In this document: positions 1 to 5,615 of the stretch, in pieces | Numbering within the stretch: the first letter of the stretch is position 1 | How the letters are laid out: every line of letters starts with the position of its first letter | From: a bacterium | Lineage (GTDB): Bacteria; Thermosulfidibacterota; Thermosulfidibacteria; Thermosulfidibacterales; JALWSI01 | Assembly: GCA_027080315.1 (NCBI GenBank) | Contig: JALWSI010000043.1 | Location: 1-8,477 of the forward strand | DNA: 8,477 nt | Reading direction: 5' to 3' | Translations under genes and position numbers: made by a program | The notes under the pieces: generated by a model | What the model was told of the DNA's origin: nothing | Database searches by the model: none | The model's input: only the letters and a program-made list of their open reading frames with translations

Positions 1-631
1 GGCGTAGCGTCATCTCGCCCCAGCGCCCGCGGACCTGGGGTTTTCGGAGAGCCGTCACCAGGTTAGCAGTCTCTTTTTGCAGCTGCTGCTGGCTCTCGTA
101 AAGGCTTTTCAACCGCTCGGTAAGGCCAGCATAAGCCTCTTGCCTGCTCTTTTCTATGGAGCGTACGTGCTCTTCAAACTGTTTGAGAGATTCGGACAGG
201 GGCTTGATTAAGCCCTGGATGGCCTCTTGGCGCTTGCCAAGGTCGCCTTTGGCCTCTGCCAAGACCTTGTCAAATGTCTCCTTGGCCAGCTTTAGGAACG
301 CTGTTGTGCTGTTCTCTAAGGTATCGCCTGCTACGGCTTTAAAAGTGTCTGTAAGCTTACTTCTTGCCTCATCAAGAAGCCTCTTCTCTTCTTCAAGCCT
401 CTGAGCTGTCTCTTTGAGCTGGGTTTCTGCCTTCACCCTGGCTTTCTGTTCTTCTCCAAATTCATGCCTGAGTTTTTCAATCTCTTCAGAAGCTTTCTCC
501 AGTTGCGCACGGAGTTCTCCGATTATCCCTTTCGTCCGGCTTGTGGCAACAAGCCAAGCGACAATCCCACCAACAACCACACCAGCCACGGCACATAAGA
601 GATACATTGTGATCATGCTATTTCCTTCCAC
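1..631 (-). CDS. rmuC: RmuC-family DNA recombination protein, N-terminal part (gene truncated by window edge)
   Basis: The minus strand is open from 631 to the left edge, giving about 210 residues. It starts with a hydrophobic segment (residues about 6-28, ITMYLLCAVAGVVVGGIVAW region), which would anchor the N-terminus in the membrane. A long charged, coiled-coil-like stretch rich in E, K, Q and R follows to about residue 190. The last visible residues, NLVTALRKPQVRGRWGEM, match the highly conserved start of the RmuC nuclease-like domain. The catalytic part lies outside the window. RmuC proteins are associated with limiting DNA inversions at repeats; their biochemistry is poorly known. I chose GTG at 631 because GGAGG (637-641) sits 5 nt upstream; ATG at 616 is an in-frame alternative five codons in. 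The family call is firm, the exact start less so. Confidence 0.9.
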   Translation of the reverse strand, partial: MEGNSMITMYLLCAVAGVVVGGIVAWLVATSRTKGIIGELRAQLEKASEEIEKLRHEFGEEQKARVKAETQLKETAQRLEEEKRLLDEARSKLTDTFKAVAGDTLENSTTAFLKLAKETFDKVLAEAKGDLGKRQEAIQGLIKPLSESLKQFEEHVRSIEKSRQEAYAGLTERLKSLYESQQQLQKETANLVTALRKPQVRGRWGEMTLR

Positions 632-636
632 AATTG

Positions 637-641
637 CCTCC
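637..641 (-). promoter_or_regulatory. Ribosome binding site of rmuC, deciding a GTG start
   Basis: GGAGG on the minus strand lies 5 nt before GTG 631 but 20 nt before the first ATG (616). The spacing favours the GTG start. Confidence 0.6.
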
Positions 642-682
642 TTTTACAATCCCTTATCCTCCACGCCGGACCGAGCTAAACA

Positions 683-728
683 AATTGGCTGCCAGTAAGC
701 TGGAGCGGCCAGCTTATTCCAGCCAATT
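683..728 (-). terminator. Long imperfect hairpin, possible terminator ahead of rmuC
   Basis: The outer arms AATTGGCTG (683-691) and CAGCCAATT (720-728) are perfect complements. After a short mismatched bulge, TAAGCTGG (696-703) pairs with CCAGCTTA (709-716) around a 5-nt loop. In the minus direction the hairpin is followed by TTTGTTTAG, a broken T-rich run; no T-tract follows in the plus direction. It could end minus-strand transcripts arriving from 714-1226 before rmuC. The structure is certain from sequence; the terminator role is inferred. Confidence 0.45.
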
Positions 729-860
729 GATCCAATAGCGTAACAGCGGCGCAATCCCAGCATTCCTCAAAGCGTCTCTTCGTCTCCGCCAACGTCGCCG
801 ATGATAAAGCTCATGGGCTTCTCCGATCCTTTGTATAACTCGTTCCGCTAAAGACTCCAT
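714..860 (-). pseudogene. 48-residue open frame, possible remnant of a P-loop protein
   Basis: The frame starts at ATG 860 and ends at TAA 714-716, inside the 683-728 hairpin. The N-terminal part, MESLAERVIQRIGEAHELYH, looks like genuine protein sequence: an amphipathic helix then LYHR, resembling what I remember of small P-loop proteins such as BREX-3 BrxF, where a Walker A motif would follow. Here the next residues are RRRWRRRRDALRNAG, which looks out of frame. Shifting the frame gives IIGDVGGDEETL and then a stop, faintly like a decayed Walker A loop. Upstream there is only a weak binding site (AAGGGTAGG, 7 nt from ATG). A short arginine-rich protein is the other possibility. I do not claim a function. 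Confidence 0.25.
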
Positions 861-1134
861 TGGTTAGCCTACCCTTATCAGCTACCTCGTTAGATGAGTT
901 GCCGTTACACTCTCTGTTACGCCATTACCACTTGTTGCTCAATACAGGTTTGCGTGGAGTTGCAGATGCTTTTGATCTTTTTAAGCCTCGCATAGATAAC
1001 GGCTCTGTTTTTTCATTTTTGTCATGTTTTTCACTACAGTAAGCGACCGTATCTCTTCTTTTGGGCTGGAATACGCACTGGGCAAAAGCGCCCGTTACAC
1101 TCGCGAAAGTGTCCCATGCTTCCTGGCTGCATTG

Positions 1135-1153
1135 AGGGTCCATAGCGGACCCT
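1135..1153. repeat. Short perfect hairpin AGGGTCC/GGACCCT
   Basis: A 7-bp stem with loop ATAGC, followed on the plus strand by TATTTT. It could be a weak plus-strand terminator or part of an insertion-sequence end. It is not followed by T residues in the minus direction, so it does not look like the terminator of the dehydroquinate synthase gene. Confidence 0.4.
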
Positions 1154-1225
1154 ATTTTGGGGCACCCTGTCTCATTTTTGGAGCACTATAATTTATGGAT
1201 GTGAAGCTACTCCTTTATTTAACTT

Positions 1226-2218
1226 TTACCTCTCGCTTATAGTCTCTTTTATCGCCACTCCAAAGTGCCGTCCCCCTCCTTCGGTTCTCACCAATACCTT
1301 TGTTCCGGGCCTAAGTTTAACCACCGAGACAGGCTCTCCTTCTGGAGAGGTTAGCCTTATGGTCTCGGCGTTCTGAAGCACCGCCGAGAGGCTCTTCTCT
1401 CCCGTCTTTGCCTCAATTAGCAGCATGGGACGGCGTTCCTGTTTTATTCTTCCTACAATAGCAGGCGAGGCCTCTCCTGTGTGCCTGGTGATCAGCACCG
1501 TGTCTCCAGCTTTCAGCTCAGAGAGATAGGTGGTCTTGCCGTTGGGCAGCAGGGTGTACATGTGCACCGCCCCTGCGTTCACCCTGAAGGGCCGGGGTGA
1601 AACGTAAGGATTCTCCACACTCTCCGCGTGTACCAAGAACATTCCCGACGAGCTGTTGCCCACCAACATACCCTCTCCCAGGCCCATCATGGTGCAGGTG
1701 TCAACGCATATGCGGTCTCCCATGCCCAGAGGGGTGACCTTGGTGATCTCTGCCACCTCAAGACCCACCTTCTGGCCCTCGCTCACCACCTTCTGAATCA
1801 TTCTTTTAACCGTTGCCGGGTCCGGGTTCTCTAAGACAACCCCGGCGACGCCCTTCTCCAGCACCCCCAGGGCCATGGTGAGCTCATCCTCGTCTCTCAC
1901 CACAGTCCAGATGTTGTCAGACTGCGAGACCAGGTTCTCCAAGGGGATCACCTTCCAGTCCTCTGCCTCAACCACCACAATCATCCTCTTTGATAGCTGC
2001 AGGGTCCTCTCTTCGTCCTCTTTTGAGGCGATCTTCACCACCTCAAAGTGCTCCCCGGGTTTCAGGTCTCCGTCCTCTGCCACAACCTCAACCAGACCCA
2101 GCTCTTTAACCTTGGTTGCCATTCCCTTCTCAACCCAAACCCCGTGGGCTCCGCCTTCTAAGGCGGTGGTGATCAGAGACTTCTTGTAGGGTATGGCCTT
2201 AACCCAGACCCCTCTCAT
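1226..2218 (-). CDS. aroB': 3-dehydroquinate synthase II (archaeal-type, AroB')
   Basis: 330 residues. Family members perform the NAD-dependent oxidative deamination and cyclisation of 2-amino-3,7-dideoxy-D-threo-hept-6-ulosonate to 3-dehydroquinate, the second step of the alternative shikimate-pathway entry, in the cytoplasm. Diagnostic stretches are [19 protein letters not shown] (167-185), [14 protein letters not shown] (187-200), [13 protein letters not shown] (209-221) and the C-terminal GGGRHFG (314-320). The length is somewhat shorter than archaeal homologues, as usual for bacterial forms. The ATG at 2218 overlaps the stop of the upstream ADH synthase gene as ATGA (2215-2218), and GGAGGTG (2224-2230) lies 5 nt before it, so the two are translationally coupled. 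The gene is unrelated to classical AroB, which uses DAHP. No clear terminator follows the stop at 1226. The call is firm. Confidence 0.95.
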   Translation of the reverse strand: MRGVWVKAIPYKKSLITTALEGGAHGVWVEKGMATKVKELGLVEVVAEDGDLKPGEHFEVVKIASKEDEERTLQLSKRMIVVVEAEDWKVIPLENLVSQSDNIWTVVRDEDELTMALGVLEKGVAGVVLENPDPATVKRMIQKVVSEGQKVGLEVAEITKVTPLGMGDRICVDTCTMMGLGEGMLVGNSSSGMFLVHAESVENPYVSPRPFRVNAGAVHMYTLLPNGKTTYLSELKAGDTVLITRHTGEASPAIVGRIKQERRPMLLIEAKTGEKSLSAVLQNAETIRLTSPEGEPVSVVKLRPGTKVLVRTEGGGRHFGVAIKETISER

Positions 2219-3006
2219 TTTAGCACCTCCATGGCCTCGGCCACCGATGCCCCTTCGTGAACTATCATTGAGATGGCCCTGACCATCTTGTCTGGGTGAG
2301 AGTGCTGGAACACATTGCGGCCTATTGAGACCCCTTTGCCCCCTGCCTCCATGGCTCCCTTCACCATGTTCAGCACATCCTCGTCTGTCTCCATCTTCTC
2401 TCCCCCGGCAATCACAACGGGTATGGGACAGCCCTCTACCACCCTGGCGAAGGTTTCGGGGCTTCCTGTGTAGGCAACCTTGACGATGTCTGCCCCTATC
2501 TCTGCACCTAAGCGGGCCGCGTGCTCAACAACACAGGGCTCGTACTGGTTTCTGATTTTTGGGCCCCGGGCGTACACCATGGCCAGAAGGGGCATGCCCC
2601 ACTCTTTTGCCTTCTTTGTGGTCTCACCAAAGTCCCTCAGCATGGTCTTCTCGTCCTCTGCCCCTATGTTCACGTGTAGAGATACGGCGTCGGCCCCCAG
2701 CTTTATAGCCTCTTGCACAGAGCAGACCAGCATCTTGGCGTTGGGATCGGGGGCAAGGGAGGTGCCGGCAGAGAGGTGGACAATAAGGCCCACGTCGCGG
2801 CCTTTTCTCCTGTGCCCTGGAGCAACCAGCCCCTTGTGGAGGATGATGGCGTTTGCGCCTCCCTCGGCCACCTTGTTCACCATCTCTTTCACGTTGCAGA
2901 GTCCCTTGATTGGGCCTACGCTGACCCCGTGGTCCATGGGCACAATCACAGTGTTGCCCGTGTCCCTGTTCATGATCCTCTCCATCCTGATGGTCTTGCC
3001 TATCAT
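2215..3006 (-). CDS. aroA': 2-amino-3,7-dideoxy-D-threo-hept-6-ulosonate (ADH) synthase, class I aldolase (AroA')
   Basis: 263 residues, a DeoC/FbaB-type TIM barrel. In this family the enzyme condenses L-aspartate semialdehyde with 6-deoxy-5-ketofructose 1-phosphate to give ADH, the precursor of dehydroquinate. Expected catalytic residues are all visible: Asp25 in [10 protein letters not shown], Tyr145 in AMVYARGP, and Schiff-base Lys176 in DIVKVAYTG. Each is offset by exactly 8 from the Methanocaldococcus enzyme numbering as I remember it (33, 153, 184). The phosphate-binding loops IAGGEK (199-204) and [10 protein letters not shown] (225-234) are intact. ATG 3006 is preceded by AAGGAGG (3013-3019) at 6 nt. 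It is first in an operon with the dehydroquinate synthase II gene and lies behind the aromatic leader and terminator at 3089-3252. A general fructose-bisphosphate aldolase is the alternative, but the neighbour argues strongly for ADH synthase. Confidence 0.93.
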   Translation of the reverse strand: MIGKTIRMERIMNRDTGNTVIVPMDHGVSVGPIKGLCNVKEMVNKVAEGGANAIILHKGLVAPGHRRKGRDVGLIVHLSAGTSLAPDPNAKMLVCSVQEAIKLGADAVSLHVNIGAEDEKTMLRDFGETTKKAKEWGMPLLAMVYARGPKIRNQYEPCVVEHAARLGAEIGADIVKVAYTGSPETFARVVEGCPIPVVIAGGEKMETDEDVLNMVKGAMEAGGKGVSIGRNVFQHSHPDKMVRAISMIVHEGASVAEAMEVLK

Positions 3007-3088
3007 CTCTCTCCTCCTTCACCCGTATTAACTTTGGGGTACCAGGGAGGCTTCTGGTTGCTGTCCAGTGGCGTTTCACAATGAAAAA

Positions 3089-3120
3089 GGGCCATGGACA
3101 GCGTCGCCTGCCCATGGCCC
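3089..3120 (-). terminator. Intrinsic terminator (attenuator) of the aro leader
   Basis: On the minus strand GGGCCATGG pairs perfectly with CCATGGCCC (9-bp, GC-rich; 3112-3120 with 3089-3097). After one mismatch a further 3 bp (CAG/CTG) closes the loop. Five T follow at once (3084-3088). It lies between the leader peptide stop (3139) and the ADH synthase start (3006), so when formed it would block transcription of both enzymes. Confidence 0.9.
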
Positions 3121-3162
3121 CTGGTTTGTGCAGTTCACTCAGGAGCGCCTGATGGGCAGGCG
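3105..3162 (-). promoter_or_regulatory. Antiterminator pairing, 11-bp perfect complement
   Basis: The minus-strand RNA segment CGCCUGCCCAU (3162-3152, leader codons 31-34) is exactly complementary to AUGGGCAGGCG (3115-3105). The second segment overlaps the 5' arm and loop of the terminator, so this pairing and the terminator exclude each other. The first segment begins just after the aromatic codons. A ribosome stalled on them leaves it free to pair; a ribosome that reaches the leader stop covers it. This corresponds to the 2:3 structure of classical trp or phe attenuators. Confidence 0.82.
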
Positions 3163-3252
3163 CCTCCTAAAGTAATACCACCAATAAAACGAGAAGCTAA
3201 GATCCTTCTCGCCCTTGGGGCCTGAATCTGTATGGGTCTTTCTCTCTTCCAT
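3139..3252 (-). CDS. Aromatic-rich leader peptide of the aro operon
   Basis: A 37-codon frame from ATG 3252 to TGA (3141-3139). Residues 20-28 read FSFYWWYYF: three Phe, three Tyr and two Trp in nine codons (3195-3169). The C-terminal tail is basic (RRRLPIRRS). The start has AGGGGG (3257-3262) 4 nt upstream. The peptide probably has no function itself; its translation rate would report charging of tRNA-Phe, tRNA-Tyr and tRNA-Trp. It is followed by a competing hairpin, an antiterminator option and an intrinsic terminator ahead of the ADH synthase gene, whose product pathway ends in these three amino acids. The clustering of aromatic codons in precisely this place is very unlikely by chance. 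Expression has not been shown, but the arrangement makes the call strong. Confidence 0.88.
   Translation of the reverse strand: MEERKTHTDSGPKGEKDLSFSFYWWYYFRRRLPIRRS
3141..3168 (-). promoter_or_regulatory. Leader hairpin competing with the antiterminator
   Basis: Minus-strand AGGAGGCGCCTG and CAGGCGCTCCT pair with a single bulged G and a 5-nt loop CCCAT (11 bp). The 5' arm contains half of the antiterminator segment, so this hairpin frees the terminator to form. It overlaps leader codons 29-37 and the first base of the stop codon, and corresponds to the pause (1:2) hairpin in trp-type attenuators. Confidence 0.75.
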
Positions 3253-3260
3253 GGTGCCCC

Positions 3261-3289
3261 CTGTTACTATTGAAGAGAGCCCTTGTCAA
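3261..3289 (-). promoter_or_regulatory. Candidate promoter P1 for the aro leader
   Basis: On the minus strand a perfect -35 box TTGACA (3284-3289) is followed after 17 bp by TAACAG (3261-3266), a weak -10 match. Transcription would start near 3254, only 2-3 nt before the leader ATG, giving an almost leaderless leader peptide and making the AGGGGG site useless. That conflict lowers confidence. Confidence 0.35.
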
Positions 3290-3311
3290 CTTCTCGCCCA
3301 TCATTTTTTAA
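3283..3311 (+). promoter_or_regulatory. Weak candidate promoter for the divergent plus-strand operon
   Basis: TTGTCA (3283-3288), 17 bp, TTTTAA (3306-3311). It overlaps the minus-strand candidates back to back, so the two operons may share a control region. The -10 match is poor. Confidence 0.25.
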
Positions 3312-3331
3312 GCAGGGTTCTTTTGTGTTAA
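3303..3331 (-). promoter_or_regulatory. Candidate promoter P2 for the aro leader
   Basis: On the minus strand TTAACA (3326-3331), 17 bp, then AAAAAT (3303-3308). The predicted start near 3296 gives an untranslated region of about 44 nt and room for the AGGGGG ribosome binding site of the leader peptide. The -10 box matches consensus at four of six positions. Confidence 0.35.
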
Positions 3332-3351
3332 GGTTGTGGCCACATCTCAAA

Positions 3352-3358
3352 GAGGAGG
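3352..3358 (+). promoter_or_regulatory. Ribosome binding site choosing the TTG start of the DUF89 gene
   Basis: GAGGAGG lies 7 nt before TTG 3366. The upstream in-frame GTG (3336) has no purine-rich site at proper distance. Confidence 0.65.
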
Positions 3359-3365
3359 TGTTGCC

Positions 3366-4211
3366 TTGAGAACCCAGGCGGAGTGTTACCCCTGCTTCTT
3401 GCAGCAGGTTGTAAACACGTTGGAGATGATGGGTGTGGAGCACCAGAGACAGTGCGGAATCCTGAGAGGGGTGATGAAGACCATCCTTAGATGCCCGGAA
3501 GATTGGTCTCCTCCCCAGGTCTCGGCAGAGGTTTACGGGTACATTGCAGAAGAGACGGGAGTGAAGGATCCCTTCCGTGAGAAGAAGGAGGAGAGCAACA
3601 GGATTGCTGCCACCATGATCCCCGTTCTCAAAGAGATGATTGAGAAGAGCGATACCCCTCTTCTTGATGCGGTGAAGGCTGCCATTGCGGGAAACATCAT
3701 TGATTTTGGGGTGAGTCACAGCTTTGAGATTGAGGATAGCAAGGCGATACTCTCATTGCCCTTGGTGGTGAACCACTATCCCTTCTTTGAAGAGGAGATC
3801 AAGGAATCAACCACGGTGCTCTACCTGGCCGACAACGCCGGGGAGATAGGGTTTGACTCAATCTTGATTGAGCAGCTGGTTAAGATGGGCAAAGAGGTCA
3901 CAGTGGCGGTCAGAAGCGCGCCCATAATCAACGATGCCACCTTAGAAGATGCAAGGTTCTTTGGCATAGAGAAGATGGCTAAGCTCATCACCAGCGGCTC
4001 TCGCGCCCCTGGGACTCCCCTCTCTATGGTGACGCCTCAGTTCAGAGCCATCTTTGACCAGGCTCATGTGGTGATCAGCAAAGGACAGGGCAACTTTGAG
4101 ACCTTGGACGATGCCCAAAGGCCCATCTACTTCTTACTCAGGGCCAAGTGCAGGGTGATTGCAGAGCTGCTTGGGGTGGATCTTGGCAGCATACTCTTGA
4201 TAAAAAGGTGA
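3366..4211 (+). CDS. DUF89/ARMT1-family metal-dependent protein (putative damage-control phosphatase)
   Basis: 281 residues from TTG 3366. Family hallmarks: an N-terminal cysteine pair (ECYPCFLQQ, C7 and C10) typical of the prokaryotic subgroup; GNIIDFG (109-115); the metal-site stretch LADNAGEIGFD with D156 and N157; SAPIINDAT (184-192); and SKGQGNFE (238-245). Some DUF89 proteins hydrolyse phosphate from damaged or unwanted phosphometabolites; the substrate here cannot be told. TTG is preferred because GAGGAGG (3352-3358) ends 7 nt before it and the protein then begins like its relatives; GTG at 3336 would add ten unlikely residues. It is the first gene of the plus-strand operon, with gltX 6 nt after its stop. 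It diverges from the aro operon, whose first enzyme uses a deoxyketose phosphate, a possible but unproven link. Confidence 0.85.
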   Translation: MRTQAECYPCFLQQVVNTLEMMGVEHQRQCGILRGVMKTILRCPEDWSPPQVSAEVYGYIAEETGVKDPFREKKEESNRIAATMIPVLKEMIEKSDTPLLDAVKAAIAGNIIDFGVSHSFEIEDSKAILSLPLVVNHYPFFEEEIKESTTVLYLADNAGEIGFDSILIEQLVKMGKEVTVAVRSAPIINDATLEDARFFGIEKMAKLITSGSRAPGTPLSMVTPQFRAIFDQAHVVISKGQGNFETLDDAQRPIYFLLRAKCRVIAELLGVDLGSILLIKR

Positions 4212-4217
4212 ACCTTA

Positions 4218-5573
4218 ATGACCAAGAGAGAGGTTGTTACCCGTTTTGCCCCCAGCCCCACAGGCAAGCTTCACTTGGGAAACATAAGGACCGCTTTGGT
4301 GAACTTCCTGTTTGCCCGCCAGAATGGGGGGAGGTTTCTTTTAAGGCTGGAGGATACGGACAGGGAGAGGTCCTCAGAAGAGTACTGTGAGGGGATATTC
4401 CATGACTTAAGATGGCTGGGGCTTTTCTGGGATGGAGGGGTGGTGAGGCAGTCCCACAGGTTGGAGCGATACCGAGAGGTTGCAGCCCGGCTTGTGGAGG
4501 AGGGCCATGCCTATCCCTGTTTTTGTACAACCGCCCAGCTTGAGGCCCAGAGGGAGGAGCAGCTGAAGAGAGGGGAACCCCCGGGGTACGACGGAAGGTG
4601 CAGCAGGATAACTCCCTCAGAGGCTAAGGCGAGGATCTCCAAAGGAGAGCCTTACACCGTCAGGTTTCGTCTTGGGGAGGGTGAGGTTAGGTTTCACGAT
4701 CTTTTGAGAGGGGAACTCTCCTTCCCTCTGCCTGAGAGGGGAGACTTTGTGATTTTGAGGCAGAATGGAATGCCCACCTACCACTTAGCTGTGGTTGTTG
4801 ACGACGGGGATGCCGGGGTGACCCATGTGATCAGGGGAGAGGATCATCTTCCCAACACCCCAAAGCAGATCAGGCTGATAGAGGCCCTTGGTGGTGCTGT
4901 GCCCACCTATTGCCATCTTCCATTGGTGAGGTCGGGCAAGGAGTGTGTCATGGAGAAGAGGGAGGGTAGCGCCGATTTCTCTGTGGAGAGACTGAGGGAG
5001 ATGGGCTTTTTGCCCCAGGCGCTACTTGATGCAGTGGCCATCCTGGGTTGGAGCACCACCCTCTCACCTCCCATGGGCCTTGAGAGGTTGGTTGAGGAGT
5101 TCTCCATATCCCAGCTTGGCACCTCTTCTCCCATACTCACCATGGATCACCTACTTGCCGTGAACAGGGCCTGGATAACCAAGGCCGAGCCCTCTCTCAT
5201 TGTGAAGTATGTGAGCACCAGTATCCCCGAAGATCGTCTCGTGGAGCTGGTTGAGGTGGTTAGAGAGAACAGCAGCACCTTAAGGGAGCTTGAGGAGTGG
5301 GTTGAGGCTGTTGAGATAGGGCCCGATGTGCCCTTGGAGTTCAATGAAGAGCAGCAAAAGGTGCTCTGTTTTGTTCGGGATGTGTGGAGGGAAGAGCTTT
5401 CTATCTCGGCTCTAAGGGCTGCCATGAAGGAGAGAGGGCTCAAGGCGAAAGAGGTTATGCCTCTGATCAGGATGGCCTTGGTGGGAGAGCCTCACGGTCC
5501 TCCCTTGGACAGAATTCTCTCTCTTCTTGGGCCTGAGGAGGTGATGAGCAGGCTTGAAAAGGCCCTTGCATAG
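4218..5573 (+). CDS. gltX: Glutamyl-tRNA synthetase
   Basis: 451 residues, slightly short for bacterial GluRS. It charges tRNA-Glu (or non-discriminately tRNA-Gln) with glutamate in the cytoplasm. Visible elements: RFAPSPTGKLHLGN (9-22) with HLGN as the class I HIGH motif; zinc-binding cysteines C101, C103 and C128 (the usual histidine two residues on is R130); MPTYHLAVVVDD (185-196) and THVIRGEDHLPNTPKQ (202-217) of the catalytic core. The KMSKS loop is unusual: where KLSKRHGA is typical it reads VMEKREGS (244-251), keeping the second Lys, Arg and Gly but not the first Lys, Ser or His. The C-terminal anticodon-binding domain is present, ending in a recognisable LVGEPHGPPLDRILSLLG (421-438). 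AAAGGTG overlaps the upstream stop and serves as binding site. A second GluRS elsewhere in the genome would not be surprising. Confidence 0.95.
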   Translation: MTKREVVTRFAPSPTGKLHLGNIRTALVNFLFARQNGGRFLLRLEDTDRERSSEEYCEGIFHDLRWLGLFWDGGVVRQSHRLERYREVAARLVEEGHAYPCFCTTAQLEAQREEQLKRGEPPGYDGRCSRITPSEAKARISKGEPYTVRFRLGEGEVRFHDLLRGELSFPLPERGDFVILRQNGMPTYHLAVVVDDGDAGVTHVIRGEDHLPNTPKQIRLIEALGGAVPTYCHLPLVRSGKECVMEKREGSADFSVERLREMGFLPQALLDAVAILGWSTTLSPPMGLERLVEEFSISQLGTSSPILTMDHLLAVNRAWITKAEPSLIVKYVSTSIPEDRLVELVEVVRENSSTLRELEEWVEAVEIGPDVPLEFNEEQQKVLCFVRDVWREELSISALRAAMKERGLKAKEVMPLIRMALVGEPHGPPLDRILSLLGPEEVMSRLEKALA

Positions 5574-5615
5574 CCGTAATCTAAACCTTGCAGGGAGATA
5601 ACTTGGAGGTGAGAT

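Larger units (their letters stand above)
632..1225. other. Gene-poor, apparently degraded intergenic stretch
   Basis: About 590 bp with no convincing intact gene. It contains a long imperfect hairpin (683-728), a 48-codon minus-strand frame of doubtful status (714-860), a 7-bp-stem hairpin (1135-1153), an 11-bp direct repeat CCGTTACACTC (902-912 and 1092-1102), a 9-bp inverted repeat GCGTAACAG (738-746) / CTGTTACGC (914-922), and two similar units ATTTTGGGGCAC (1154-1165) and ATTTTTGGAGCAC (1174-1186). Plus- and minus-strand frames of 60-72 codons between 860 and 1143 overlap each other, have low-complexity translations and resemble nothing I recognise. The clustered short repeats would suit the remnant of an insertion-sequence end, but no transposase is visible. 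Confidence 0.55.

Noticed and set aside
860-1042. 60-residue plus-strand open frame
   Set aside because: Low-complexity leucine/serine-rich translation, no ribosome binding site, overlaps another open frame on the opposite strand, resembles no family I know.
925-1143. 72-residue minus-strand open frame
   Set aside because: No ribosome binding site before the ATG, composition unlike a folded protein, and its start lies within the 1135-1153 hairpin.
632-1225. CRISPR array or tRNA gene in the gene-poor stretch
   Set aside because: Repeats are only 9-13 bp, too few and unevenly spaced; no cloverleaf with TTCRANYC-like arm was seen.
2624-3115. 163-codon minus-strand frame covering the attenuator and the ADH synthase gene
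   Set aside because: It reads ADH synthase in the wrong frame; the arginine/glycine-rich translation is a shadow.
3007-3335. T-box or TRAP-type control of the aro operon
   Set aside because: No T-box-like TGGNACCGCG sequence and no series of GAG/UAG triplets was found; a translated aromatic-rich frame with an antiterminator explains the leader better.
3336-3365. GTG 3336 as start of the DUF89 protein
   Set aside because: No suitable ribosome binding site; TTG 3366 has a strong site at 7 nt and gives the usual N-terminus with the cysteine pair.
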